The notes under the pieces were generated by a model. That model was not told the origin of the DNA, ran no database searches, and saw only the letters and a program-made list of their open reading frames with translations. The translations under genes and the position numbers were made by a program. Below are positions 1-8,139 of a stretch of 30,494 nucleotides of DNA, piece by piece (the stretch's first letter is position 1; the number at the start of each line of letters is the position of its first letter). The stretch comes from Proteobacteria bacterium UBA4656 (lineage in GTDB: Bacteria; Pseudomonadota; Gammaproteobacteria; Xanthomonadales; Ahniellaceae): contig DHLY01000021.1 in the NCBI GenBank assembly GCA_002405525.1, positions 15,842 to 46,335 on the forward strand, in the 5' to 3' direction.

Positions 1-2384
1 CCGCCGCGCCGCGGCCGGCCGCCGATCCGGGGCCGCAGTCCGAGGAGACCAAAGCGCTGGAGACGGTCACCGTCACAGCGCGCCGGGTGGACGAGGAACT
101 GCAGAAGGTCCCGCTGCCGATCACCGCCATCACTGCCGACACGATCGAGGAAAAGGGCTTTGCCGACGTGCGCGATATCGCGGCGTTCGCTCCGAGTTTC
201 TCGTTCCGCTCGGCCTTCGGTCGCGACGGGGACCGGCCGGTGATCCGCGGCATGTCCAACATCCAGGGCGAACCGAATGCGTCGTTCTTCATCGATGGCG
301 TTTACGTGCAGGGCGACATCTCGGGCTACGGGCTGGAGAACCTGGAACGCGTCGAGGTCATCCGCGGCCCGCAGTCGGCGGCGTTCGGTCGGCGCACCTT
401 CTCCGGTGCGGTCAATTTCGTCACCCGCCGTCCCGGCAACGACGCCACCGGCAAGTTCACGCTCGGCGGCGGCAGTGACGGCCAGCGCAAGCTGACCGGC
501 TTCTACTCCGGCCCGATCGTCGAGGACCTGCTGTCCTTCGACATCGGCGCGGTTTATGACGAGACCGACGGCTTGTTCTTCAATCCGGTGGCGAACGCCG
601 AGAACATCGGCGGGACCAAGACCACCGGCATGCTGTCCTCGCTGCTCTTCAAGCCACTGGACAACTTCGAAGTCCTCGCGCGGCTCGGCTACCAGCAGAA
701 CCGCGACCAGCACTTCCCGATCCGCCGCCAAGGCAGCGCGCTCAACAACTGCTTCCTTCCCGAGATCATCGGCGCCGCACCCGGCTCCGGCTTCCCGCTC
801 GGCCGTACCCGTACCCGCGGCTATTTCTGCGGCATTCCGGCGACGCCCAGCGAGTTCCCGATCAACACGCCGGACTATGACCTCGCCGGCTATGGCGCCG
901 GACTCAAGCGCGACAACCTGCGCACCAGCGTGGTGGCCGACTGGACCTTCGGCAACGGCTGGACCCTGACCTCCACCTCGGCCTACAACGAAACCGACGA
1001 GTACACTGCGGTCGACCAGGACTACTCGGAAATCCGCGGCTTCGGCGGCGGTTTCGAGACCTTCGGGCGCGGCAAGACCTACGACTGGTCGCAGGACCTG
1101 CGCATCACCACCGACACCACCGCCCCGGTTTACGCCATCGTCGGCGCCTACCATTACGCCGAGACCCGCGGTCCGGGCTTCAACGGCGCGCTGACCAATT
1201 TCAACGTGCCGCCGGCCAGCGTGCGCGCCCCGGTGGTGCCGAACCGGACCGATCCGATTGGCGACATCGAGAACCGGGCTGTCTACGGCTTCGTGGAATG
1301 GAAGATCGACGACCAGTGGTCGACTTCGTTCGAGATCCGCTACGCGAAGGACGAGATCACCGCGGGCGGCACCGACTCTCGGCTGGTCACCACCCCGCCG
1401 CCGCCGCGCACCTTCACCCGCACCTTCCTGCTGCAGGAGGAGTTCACCTCCACCACGCCGCGCGTCACCCTGTCGTACCAGATGACCGACGACGTGCAAC
1501 TCTACGGCCTGGCCTCCAAGGGCACCAAGCCGGGCGGCTTCAACACCGACGTGCAGCGCGCCGACCTGCGCGACGACAGCCGCGCGCTGCTGGTCAGCGA
1601 GGGCCTGACCTCGTTCGCCGAAGAAGAGGCCTGGAACTACGAGCTGGGCCTGAAGAGCGACCTGCTGGACGACACCCTGCGGCTGAACGCGAACCTGTTC
1701 TGGATTGATTGGGAGAACCAGCAACTCACCGAGTCGCGCTCGGTTTTCCTGGTCAACAACAATCCGTTCCTGACCTCGTTCACCACCAACATCGGCGAGT
1801 CGCGGATCCGCGGCCTGGAGATCGAGGGCCAGTGGGTGATCTCGCCGGCGCTGCTGGCGAACTTCTCCTATTCCTACAACGACGCCGAGATCCGCGACTT
1901 CATCAGCCAGGACCAGGCGGACTTGTTCTGCAACGTGCCGGTTCCGAACCTGGCCGATCCCTGCGCCAACGCCGCCGGCAACGTGCTACCCCGGGTGCCG
2001 AAGAACCAGGCCGCGTTCGGACTGACCTGGAACGGCGAGTTCGGCAACGGCTGGGGCTGGTTCGCCAACGGCGACATCAGCTACGAGTCGACCCGCTTCA
2101 CCCAGGTCGACAATCTTGCCGAGACCGGCGCGAGCACCGTCCTGAACCTGCGTTTCGGTATCGATGTGAGCCGGAACTGGCGCTGGACCCTGTGGGTCAA
2201 CAACGCCACCGACGAGGACACGGCAGAGGACATCCTCCGCTACGTCAACCCGGCGGCCTTCATCTCGATTCCGAACATCCTGCCGCCGCCGGCACCGGCG
2301 CGGGTATCCACCAACGTACGCGACTTCGCGATCACCGCGCCGCGGCCACGGATGTACGGGTTCAACGTCACCTACCGCTTCTGA
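1..2384 (+). CDS. TonB-dependent outer-membrane receptor, 5' end outside window
   Basis: The reading frame is already open at base 3, so the start codon and signal peptide lie upstream of the window. About 794 residues are visible. The N-terminal part shows a TonB-box/plug entry (ETVTVTARRVDEEL at about bases 57-98) followed by the plug domain with the typical GDRPVIRGM, FIDGVYV and LERVEVIRGPQSAAFGR motifs. The rest is a 22-strand-barrel-like domain rich in aromatic and Gly/Asn residues, ending in YRF; a C-terminal Phe is usual for outer-membrane beta-barrels. The family imports siderophores, vitamin B12, glycans or other large ligands using TonB energy. The substrate cannot be told from the sequence. 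It is followed by a strong terminator and has no obvious link to the photosynthesis genes. Confidence 0.93.
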   Translation, partial: AAPRPAADPGPQSEETKALETVTVTARRVDEELQKVPLPITAITADTIEEKGFADVRDIAAFAPSFSFRSAFGRDGDRPVIRGMSNIQGEPNASFFIDGVYVQGDISGYGLENLERVEVIRGPQSAAFGRRTFSGAVNFVTRRPGNDATGKFTLGGGSDGQRKLTGFYSGPIVEDLLSFDIGAVYDETDGLFFNPVANAENIGGTKTTGMLSSLLFKPLDNFEVLARLGYQQNRDQHFPIRRQGSALNNCFLPEIIGAAPGSGFPLGRTRTRGYFCGIPATPSEFPINTPDYDLAGYGAGLKRDNLRTSVVADWTFGNGWTLTSTSAYNETDEYTAVDQDYSEIRGFGGGFETFGRGKTYDWSQDLRITTDTTAPVYAIVGAYHYAETRGPGFNGALTNFNVPPASVRAPVVPNRTDPIGDIENRAVYGFVEWKIDDQWSTSFEIRYAKDEITAGGTDSRLVTTPPPPRTFTRTFLLQEEFTSTTPRVTLSYQMTDDVQLYGLASKGTKPGGFNTDVQRADLRDDSRALLVSEGLTSFAEEEAWNYELGLKSDLLDDTLRLNANLFWIDWENQQLTESRSVFLVNNNPFLTSFTTNIGESRIRGLEIEGQWVISPALLANFSYSYNDAEIRDFISQDQADLFCNVPVPNLADPCANAAGNVLPRVPKNQAAFGLTWNGEFGNGWGWFANGDISYESTRFTQVDNLAETGASTVLNLRFGIDVSRNWRWTLWVNNATDEDTAEDILRYVNPAAFISIPNILPPPAPARVSTNVRDFAITAPRPRMYGFNVTYRF

Positions 2385-2411
2385 TCACGCGCTCCCTGGT
2401 CGGGGCACGCG

Positions 2412-2447
2412 GGGCCGGCGGGGGTGATCCTGCCGGCCCTTTCTTCT
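2412..2447 (+). terminator. Rho-independent terminator after the TonB receptor
   Basis: A perfect 8-bp GC stem (GGGCCGGC at 2412-2419, GCCGGCCC at 2432-2439) closes a 12-nt loop and is followed directly by TTTCTTCT. It starts 27 nt after the receptor stop codon. It also argues that the next gene starts at 2484, not at the in-frame ATG at 2424, which lies inside the hairpin loop. Confidence 0.85.
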
Positions 2448-2483
2448 CGCGGCGCGCCGCTGTGCGGCGCCGGGACGACGGGC

Positions 2484-3917
2484 ATGAAGAGACGGACTTT
2501 CCTGTTCGGCGCGGCGCTGTCCGTGGTCGCTCCCCGCTCCCGCGCCGCCGCCGAGCCGCCGTTCGACGCGCTGGTGGTCGGCGCCGGGCTCGCCGGCCTG
2601 GCCTGCGCGCATGTGCTCGAAGGCGCCGGCCTGCGGGTACGCGTGCTGGAGGCCGCTTCGCGCGTCGGCGGGCGGCTCTTGACGGTCACGCGCGGCGGCC
2701 GGCGTTTCGAACTGGGCGGAGTCGAGGTCGGGTCGAGCTACGCACGCGTGTTCGCCCACGCCAAGCGGCTCGGGATCGCCGTCGAGCCCTCGGGTCCAGC
2801 CCCGATTCGTCCCACCCCGGGCGCAACACCTCCGGCGGCACCGCCAACGCTGCTCGCACTGCGGGACGGTCTGGTGCGTTCGGACCAGTGGGCGAGCGAT
2901 CCACGCAATCCGCTCGCGGGACGCGAGCGTGCCATTCCGCCGCCCGGGCTCCTGGCGGCCGCGCTGGGTCCGGAGGCGGCAAGGCTGCCCGATGCACTGG
3001 CCTGGCTCGACGTCGCGCATGCCGCGCTCGATGTCGCGCTGTGGGACCATCTCGCCACCGCGGGCTGGAGCGACCAGGCGCTGCGATGGATGGACGTGGC
3101 GGCCAACTACAGCGGGCTGCGCAGCGTGTCCGCGCTCGACGTGTTGCGCCGCGAGGCGCTGCGCCGCAAGAGCACGGGCGGCACGCTGCGCATCGCGGCG
3201 GGCAGCCAGGCCCTGCCGGACGCGATGGCCGCGGCGCTGGCGCAGCCGCCCGTGCTGGGGGCCGAGATCGTGGCGGCGTCGAGCGGCCGCGACGGCGTCA
3301 ACCTGCGCTGCGCCGACGGGCGTTCGTTCAGCGCGCGCTTTGCGGTCATCACCCTTCCCTGTGGCCCCTTGTCACGCATCGCCTTCGATCCGGCGCCGCC
3401 TGCCGCGCAAGCGCAGGCCTGGCGCGCGCGGCGCTACACGCCCATCACGACCGCGCACTTCCGACCACTGCGACCGTTCTGGGAGGCCGATGGCTTGCCG
3501 GTCACCACCTGGTACGACGGCAGCATCGAACGGCTTTTTGGCGTGGCCGGGGCCGACGGGCGCATCGAGCGACTGATTGCCTGGCTCAACGGAGCGCCGG
3601 CGGCCGCACTGGACGCCACCTCGGCCAGCGACACCGGGATGGCACACTGGATCCGCACCGAGATCGAACGCCAGCGGCCGGCAGCCGCCGGGGCGTTGGA
3701 GCTGCTGGCAGTGAAATCCTGGGGCCGCGATCCGCTGGCCGGTGGTGCCTACGCCGAGATCGCGCCCGGGCGCGTGCCCTCCACCGTCGAGTGGACCGAT
3801 CGGCCGCTGGGTTGGATTCGCTTTGCCGGCGAACACACGGTATACGACGAGCCGGGCATGGAGGCGGCTCTTTCGTCCGGAGAGAAGGCGGCGGCAGAGG
3901 TGCTGGCGGCGGCCTGA
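2484..3917 (+). CDS. FAD-dependent amine oxidase family protein with Tat-like signal
   Basis: The product is 477 aa from the ATG at 2484. I prefer this start over the ATG at 2424 because it yields a Tat-like signal peptide (MKRRTFLFGAALSV, then Arg-Ala-Ala-Ala) and avoids the upstream terminator. A Rossmann FAD-binding motif follows (VVGAGLAGLACAHVLE, then an acidic residue and ARVGGRL-like RVGGRL). The C-terminus carries the FAD-contacting stretch WIRFAGEHT and the closing helix typical of flavin monoamine/polyamine oxidases. Members oxidise primary, secondary or poly-amines with O2, or act as carotenoid/protoporphyrinogen-like desaturases. A periplasmic amine oxidase is the simplest reading, but the substrate is unknown. 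No neighbour suggests a pathway. Confidence 0.85.
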   Translation: MKRRTFLFGAALSVVAPRSRAAAEPPFDALVVGAGLAGLACAHVLEGAGLRVRVLEAASRVGGRLLTVTRGGRRFELGGVEVGSSYARVFAHAKRLGIAVEPSGPAPIRPTPGATPPAAPPTLLALRDGLVRSDQWASDPRNPLAGRERAIPPPGLLAAALGPEAARLPDALAWLDVAHAALDVALWDHLATAGWSDQALRWMDVAANYSGLRSVSALDVLRREALRRKSTGGTLRIAAGSQALPDAMAAALAQPPVLGAEIVAASSGRDGVNLRCADGRSFSARFAVITLPCGPLSRIAFDPAPPAAQAQAWRARRYTPITTAHFRPLRPFWEADGLPVTTWYDGSIERLFGVAGADGRIERLIAWLNGAPAAALDATSASDTGMAHWIRTEIERQRPAAAGALELLAVKSWGRDPLAGGAYAEIAPGRVPSTVEWTDRPLGWIRFAGEHTVYDEPGMEAALSSGEKAAAEVLAAA

Positions 3918-3969
3918 GGCAGTGCTTCAACCATGGCCTCGCCCATCGTGGGCCCCGCCCGGCGCGGGC

Positions 3970-3978
3970 TGGTATCAT
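3970..3978 (+). promoter_or_regulatory. Possible extended -10 promoter element for tRNA-Arg
   Basis: TGG-TATCAT matches an extended -10 (TGnTATAAT) with one mismatch, 9 nt upstream of the mature tRNA 5' end. No convincing -35 is present; the 15-30 bases upstream are GC-rich hairpin-forming sequence (3941-3968). Confidence 0.4.
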
Positions 3979-3987
3979 CCCCACCAC

Positions 3988-4064
3988 GCGCTCGTAGCTC
4001 AGTTGGATAGAGTACAGCCCTCCGAAGGCTGGGGTCGTGGGTTCGAGTCCCGCCGAGCGCGCCA
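3988..4064 (+). tRNA. tRNA-Arg, anticodon CCG
   Basis: A complete 77-nt cloverleaf can be folded by eye. The acceptor stem pairs GCGCTCG with CGAGCGC, the discriminator is G, and CCA is encoded at 4062-4064. The D-arm is GCTC/GAGT with AGTTGGATA in the loop. The anticodon stem is CAGCC/GGCTG with loop CTCCGAA, giving anticodon CCG, which reads the arginine codon CGG. The T-arm is GTGGG/CCCGC with the TTCGAGT loop. It serves a codon common in this GC-rich genome. No integrase or attachment-site duplication is seen next to it. Confidence 0.97.
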
Positions 4065-4230
4065 TCCTCCGTGGCGATCCGGGCTTCGCTGCGATGCTAC
4101 GCCAGCGTGCCTGCGACCACCCGCTCGGCATCCCTGCCTCGCCGTCGCGCCGCGCGGCCTGGATCTCCGGTTGCCGGCTCGCCCAGCCCACCGGAGGCAC
4201 CTACGATCCAGCGTCTCGCGGTCGAGACCG

Positions 4231-5310
4231 ATGCGTCCGGACCCGCCGCGTAGATGGCCGTCCGGTCCATCGCATTTTTCACTCAGTTCCGGCCGACCCG
4301 TCTTGAATCTGCTCGCGCATGTCGCACGCTGGTTCCGCAGCCGGGAGTTCTCGCTGGAGAACTACCGGGACCGGATCGTGGTCGCGCTGAGCCTGGTCGC
4401 GGCCGCGATGCGGCTTCCTTTCACGGTCATCCACTTCATCCAGCAACGCTGGCTGCTCGGCTCGATTCTGACGATTGCGCAAATCGTGCTGACGCTCGAC
4501 GGACTTTCCAATCGGCGCGGGCACGCGCTGCCGGAGCCCTATTGGATGCTGGCTGCCCTGCTGGGGACCACGGTCTGCCTGTCCTTGTGGCTGCAGGGCC
4601 TGAACGGGGCCATGTGGGCGTATCCCACGATGTTCATTTCGTTCTTCATCCTGCCCCGCCGCGTCGCGATGGCACTGAGCGTGTCGCTGATGGGCGTAGT
4701 CTGCCTGCTGGCCGCCTGGACCCTCGAGGTCTCGATCGCCCTGCGGCTGGCTGCCACCCTCACGCTGACGCTGGTGATGATCAATGTCGTGCTCGATCTG
4801 GTGGACGCTCTCCAGCGCTCGCTGAGCCGCGAGGCGATCACCGACCCGCTCACCGGCGCGTTCAACCGCCGCCATTTCGACGCCGAGCTGGGGCGCCTTC
4901 CGACGGATGGAGGGGATGGCGCGACGGCCACCCTGCTTGCCATCGACATCGACCACTTCAAGCGCATCAACGACACCCACGGCCACGCGGTGGGCGACGA
5001 GGTGCTGCAGCGCGTGGTCGCGGAGATCACGACCCGCAAACGCAAAGATGACGCCCTGTTCCGTGTCGGCGGCGAGGAATTCATGCTCCTGCTGTCCGGG
5101 GCCAGGGCGGAAGATGCCCGCAAGATCGCCGAAGGCCTGCGCCAGCAGATCGATACCGCCTGCATCCTCAACGACGAACGCCTGACCGTCAGCATCAGGG
5201 GCGCCGAGCAGAAGCCCCGCGAGACCCTCGCCGAGTGGTCGCGGCGGGCGGACGCCGCGCTGTACCGGGCCAAGCGGGAGAGGCGCAACCGCGTGGTCTT
5301 CATTGAATGA
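4231..5310 (+). CDS. Membrane-anchored diguanylate cyclase (GGDEF)
   Basis: The product is 359 aa from ATG 4231; an in-frame TTG at 4303 would give 335 aa, and neither has a good ribosome-binding site. The N-terminal half holds about six hydrophobic segments (roughly residues 48-70, 76-91, 104-122, 128-141, 145-164, 168-190). A GGDEF domain follows from about residue 203 (DPLTGAFNRRHF). The active-site loop is GGEEF (280-284), and the Mg/substrate residues in AIDIDHFKRIND are present. An RxxD product-inhibition site (RKDD, 271-274) sits exactly five residues before GGEEF. The enzyme should therefore make c-di-GMP from two GTP with feedback inhibition. The sensory membrane domain is not one I recognise. 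It is a single gene between the tRNA and a gene-free gap. Confidence 0.9.
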   Translation: MRPDPPRRWPSGPSHFSLSSGRPVLNLLAHVARWFRSREFSLENYRDRIVVALSLVAAAMRLPFTVIHFIQQRWLLGSILTIAQIVLTLDGLSNRRGHALPEPYWMLAALLGTTVCLSLWLQGLNGAMWAYPTMFISFFILPRRVAMALSVSLMGVVCLLAAWTLEVSIALRLAATLTLTLVMINVVLDLVDALQRSLSREAITDPLTGAFNRRHFDAELGRLPTDGGDGATATLLAIDIDHFKRINDTHGHAVGDEVLQRVVAEITTRKRKDDALFRVGGEEFMLLLSGARAEDARKIAEGLRQQIDTACILNDERLTVSIRGAEQKPRETLAEWSRRADAALYRAKRERRNRVVFIE

Positions 5311-5862
5311 GGCGCCGCGCCGGAACGGGGGCTCCGCCTGTTGCCGCACCCGGAGCGGATGGGCGCTGTTGCCCGACCGCCAAGCGCGCGGTCGCGCCGC
5401 CGCGCGATCGGTGCGTTGCCGGGGCAGCCGAGTAGACCTCACCGCCCAGCGGCTGCGCCCGCCCGCTCGGCACCGGCGGCGGGGCGGCGCCGATGTGGAA
5501 CGACACGGCTCCCTGTTCCTTGCCGACCCAGAGGCGCTGCTGGTCGCGCACGGCGGGTGCTGCCGGAAGCCCCGCCAGTGCCGCCTGGGCCGCCAGGCCA
5601 CGGGCGCGATCGGCACGTTTTTCGGCAGCGGGTCGCCGGCTCCGACCGAACTCCGCTACCGGCGTCGACCGGGCCGGGATACGCCCGCTGCACGGGTCGA
5701 TTCGGCGTGCTGCATGCCGAGGGCCGGACAGCCGGGCCATGCCGCCATGCGCGCTTCAATGCGCGCCCTGTTCGAGCAGCACCGCGCCGGCGTGGGAACC
5801 GTCGCGATGCCGCGCGCCGCCCGGGTGCGTGCCACCCGGGGTCCGGCGAATCGCGTCCGGTC
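5311..5862. other. Gene-free stretch between convergent genes
   Basis: There are 552 bases between the cyclase stop and the amylase stop, which face each other. Open frames exist on both strands, but they are Arg/Ala/Pro-rich, lack ribosome-binding sites and show no recognisable domain, as expected from GC-rich shadow frames. I see only the hairpin at 5820-5840. A decayed gene cannot be excluded. Confidence 0.5.
5820..5840 (-). terminator. Hairpin just downstream of the amylase gene
   Basis: A perfect 8-bp stem (CCCGGGTG at 5820-5827, CACCCGGG at 5833-5840) with a 5-nt loop starts 22 nt past the amylase stop codon. No T-tract follows on either strand, so it may protect the 3' end of the mRNA rather than terminate by itself. 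Confidence 0.45.
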
Positions 5863-7284
5863 TCAGTTGCGCAGCCACATTCGCGCGCTGCGCGCCGGAA
5901 GGCTGAACGTGTGGCTGGCGCTGGTGATGCGCACCACGTTCGTCGACAGCACGTCGCGGTAGTCGGTGTTCCACCACAGCACGCTGTTGTTCATGCTCAC
6001 CGTCGTGTTGACCGCGGTGCCGCACTTGTTGATGCCGACGATGCCTCGGTTGCCGCGGCGAAACAGCAGGTGGCAGTCGCTGAAGCTCAGCACCTGCTGA
6101 TCGGTGCCCTGTGCGGCATTGTGGAAACGGATCATCGCCGCGAGATCGGTGCGTCGATAGGCGTTCACCCAGCGGTTGTCGCCGCTCTCGTTGTTGTCGG
6201 AGTACAGCAGGGGCACCCCGCCGTTGCGACCGAGAACGTAGGCATAGGCGAGGGTTTCGTCGGTCGGGTCCATGATCTGATATCGGAACCCGGCGTTGTT
6301 CGGGATGTCGTGGGTCACGGTGAAGGTGATCGCTCGGTTGCCGGGCAGGGCCTGCCCGAAAGCCCCCGGGTCGACCAGCCGGTTCATGCTGCCGCCGAAC
6401 GCGAAGGCGGCGCGGATCTGCGCGAACAGCGGGAAGTCGTAGGCGCCGTGGTCGGTCCCGTCGAGGTAGGGTCGCAGGAACCGATCATGCTCGAGTTCGC
6501 CCGCGCCGCCGCCGGTGATGATCTCGCCGAACACGTGGACATTGGACTTGATCGTGGCGTTCAGCACGGCGTTCATGTGGCTGTTCGGCATGTGTTTTGC
6601 GGCGTCGATCCGCATGCCGGTCACGCCGAGGCCCTTCAGCGCGGTCAGATAGGCCTGCTGCTGCTGCACGACCCAGCTGTTGGCGACCAGATCCGGCAAC
6701 CCGACGTCGCCAGCGCCTCCGCACAGCCGCCAGTTCTGCACCTGCCAGACGTTGCTGTAGTCGCCAATGCAGGTGGCCGGGCCGAAGTCCCATTGCGAGA
6801 GGAAGTTCTGCGTGAGCGTGCCGAACAGGCGCTGCCGGCTCCAGTAGGCGGTGTTGGCCGCGTAAAGGTTCAGGACCCTCTGGCCCGGATAGTTCAGATC
6901 AGGCCGCAGCCAGGCCTCGTTGGCCATGTGGTTGAGCACGATATCGGCGTACACCTTGACGCCCTGCGCACGCAGCGCGTTGGACATCGCGACGAAGTTC
7001 TCGCGATTGCCGAGGGGACTGTCGATGGTCCGGTAATCCTGCGGTTGGTAGCGCGCCCACCAGGCCGTCCCCTCCGATTTCAGCGGCGGCGAAACCAGCA
7101 CGCTGGCGTAACCCAGGGAACGGATTTCCGCCGCCCGCGCCTGGACCGTGGCATAGGGCCAGTTGAAGGCGTGCAGGATGACCTCCGCGTTCGCCGCCGA
7201 CGCTGCCCCCAGCGCCAGCATCGCGAGCATCGCCCGCGCCTTTCCAAGCGGCGCGCGAGCGGCCGCTGCAATCTGCTCTTGCAT
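5863..7284 (-). CDS. Secreted alpha-amylase, GH13 family
   Basis: The product is 473 aa. The start is ATG 7284, preceded by a very strong Shine-Dalgarno GGGGAGGAG 4 nt away, which rules out the longer open frame upstream. The N-terminus is a signal peptide (hydrophobic core about 17-30, cleavage near ANA-EV). The GH13 regions appear in order: DIVLNH (114-119), GMRIDAAKH (223-231) with nucleophile Asp227, general acid Glu254 in VFGEI, and FTVTHD (321-326) with His325-Asp326. The protein begins ILHAFNWPYATV, as in bacterial alpha-amylases that hydrolyse alpha-1,4-glucans outside the cell. All catalytic residues are present. It has about the length of a single-domain amylase, with no added starch-binding module visible. 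It is transcribed alone, away from the cluster. Confidence 0.93.
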   Translation of the reverse strand: MQEQIAAAARAPLGKARAMLAMLALGAASAANAEVILHAFNWPYATVQARAAEIRSLGYASVLVSPPLKSEGTAWWARYQPQDYRTIDSPLGNRENFVAMSNALRAQGVKVYADIVLNHMANEAWLRPDLNYPGQRVLNLYAANTAYWSRQRLFGTLTQNFLSQWDFGPATCIGDYSNVWQVQNWRLCGGAGDVGLPDLVANSWVVQQQQAYLTALKGLGVTGMRIDAAKHMPNSHMNAVLNATIKSNVHVFGEIITGGGAGELEHDRFLRPYLDGTDHGAYDFPLFAQIRAAFAFGGSMNRLVDPGAFGQALPGNRAITFTVTHDIPNNAGFRYQIMDPTDETLAYAYVLGRNGGVPLLYSDNNESGDNRWVNAYRRTDLAAMIRFHNAAQGTDQQVLSFSDCHLLFRRGNRGIVGINKCGTAVNTTVSMNNSVLWWNTDYRDVLSTNVVRITSASHTFSLPARSARMWLRN

Positions 7285-7376
7285 GACTCCTCCCCGTTGT
7301 GTAGGCCGGCGGCGGGTTCGGGCAGCGGTGATCCGCGTCCGGGTGCCGGCGGCCTGCGGAGCATACGTGGCTCTAT

Positions 7377-7392
7377 TCACGCGAAAGCGTGA
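7377..7392. promoter_or_regulatory. Palindrome upstream of amylase (operator or GAAA hairpin)
   Basis: TCACGC-GAAA-GCGTGA is a 6-bp inverted repeat around a GAAA tetraloop (on the plus strand), about 93 nt upstream of the amylase start, in a locally less GC-rich patch. It could be a repressor/activator site for carbohydrate control or part of the leader. The binding protein is unknown. Confidence 0.3.
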
Positions 7393-7521
7393 TGCAATCG
7401 TATTCACCACTGCCACGGCGCCGGAACGGTTGACGCAGTGCAGCAAATCAGGGCGAGGCGTTCCGCATCGACGCGTGGCGGGGCGTCCAACGTCGACCGC
7501 ACGCTCGGGCCATGATCCCGT

Positions 7522-7553
7522 CACGCCGGCGCGCGCACAGGAACACCGGCGTG
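7522..7553 (-). terminator. Inverted repeat after the puc operon
   Basis: CACGCCGG (7522-7529) and CCGGCGTG (7546-7553) are exact complements separated by 16 nt, about 80 nt beyond the deformylase stop. No T-run follows on the minus strand, so the role as the puc operon 3' end is only a guess. Confidence 0.3.
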
Positions 7554-7633
7554 CGGGACGCGCTCCGCCACCGCCACCGCGGCTCGTGGCTCGCGGGCGC
7601 GACGGTAGTGGCGCTGGCCGTCGATTCGCAGAC

Positions 7634-8134
7634 TCAAGCCGCGGGGCGCGCACCCCTCGGGGCATGCAGTCGCAGCAGCAGCCTGCGCCACGCCGGAAGC
7701 CGATCGATGAAGAGTCGCCCGTCAAGGTGGTCGATCTCGTGCAGCAGGCAGACCGCGCGCAAGCCTTCGACGTCAATCTCGAGTTGCCGGCCGCTGCGGT
7801 CGCGGGCTCGAATGCGCGCGCGGATGTTGCGGCGGACCTTGGCGACCACGCCCGGTACGGAGACGCAGCTCTCCTCCACGATCGCCAGCATGCGCTGGTC
7901 GATGATCTCCGGATTCACGAAAACCTCCGGCGCGATCCCGCCCGGAACGTCGACCACGACGACACGCAGCGGCACGCCCAGCTGCGGCGCCGAAAGGCCG
8001 ATCGCGCGTGCGTGACGCATGGTGTCGAGCAGGTCCTGGACCAGCCCGTCGAGGTCGGCGTCGAAGGTCTCCACGGCAAGGCTGCGCTGGCGCAACCGCG
8101 GGTCTGGATCGACGAGGACCTCGCGAAGCGGCAT
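7634..8134 (-). CDS. Peptide deformylase, last gene of the puc operon
   Basis: The product is 166 aa and starts 5 nt after the pucC stop codon, so it is cotranslated with the antenna genes. All three deformylase motifs are present but slightly off consensus. Motif I is AIGLSAPQ (44-51, usual GIGLAAPQ) with Gln51. Motif II is ESCVS (88-92, usual EGCLS) with metal ligand Cys90. Motif III is HEIDH (132-136) with ligands His132/His136 and catalytic Glu133. It should remove formyl groups from nascent N-terminal formyl-Met using an iron/zinc centre. The length is normal. It is probably a second copy besides the housekeeping def normally paired with fmt, which is not near here. Its placement next to LH2 alpha, whose modified N-terminal Met binds B800, is striking; a dedicated role is inference. 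Confidence 0.88.
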   Translation of the reverse strand: MPLREVLVDPDPRLRQRSLAVETFDADLDGLVQDLLDTMRHARAIGLSAPQLGVPLRVVVVDVPGGIAPEVFVNPEIIDQRMLAIVEESCVSVPGVVAKVRRNIRARIRARDRSGRQLEIDVEGLRAVCLLHEIDHLDGRLFIDRLPAWRRLLLRLHAPRGARPAA

Positions 8135-8139
8135 CGGCT

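Larger units (their letters stand above)
7285..7633. other. Intergenic region upstream of amylase and downstream of puc operon
   Basis: These 349 bases hold the amylase leader and promoter (minus strand) and the 3' end of the puc operon transcript. The only structures I can support are the hairpin/palindrome at 7377-7392 and the inverted repeat at 7522-7553. No coding region is convincing, and no clear -35/-10 pair was found. Confidence 0.55.

Noticed and set aside
2424..2483. Earlier ATG for the amine oxidase
   Set aside because: It lies in the hairpin of the receptor terminator, and the Tat-like signal begins at 2484.
3941..3968. Two small GC hairpins between the amine oxidase and the tRNA as terminator
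   Set aside because: Stems are only 5 bp and no T-run follows; they may simply reflect GC richness.
1709..3997. A 762-codon plus-strand frame crossing the receptor and amine oxidase genes
   Set aside because: It crosses a terminator and two well-supported genes in another frame, and its composition is mostly Arg/Gly/Ala.
5311..5862. Possible small genes in the gap between cyclase and amylase
   Set aside because: Frames on both strands are low-complexity Arg/Ala/Pro-rich with no start signals or known domain.
5341..7392. A 683-codon plus-strand frame opposite the amylase gene
   Set aside because: The amylase has a signal peptide, all catalytic motifs and a strong ribosome-binding site; the opposite frame is featureless.
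7285..7776. N-terminal extension of the amylase frame to 7776
   Set aside because: It would overlap the deformylase gene and bypass the strong ribosome-binding site and signal peptide at 7284.
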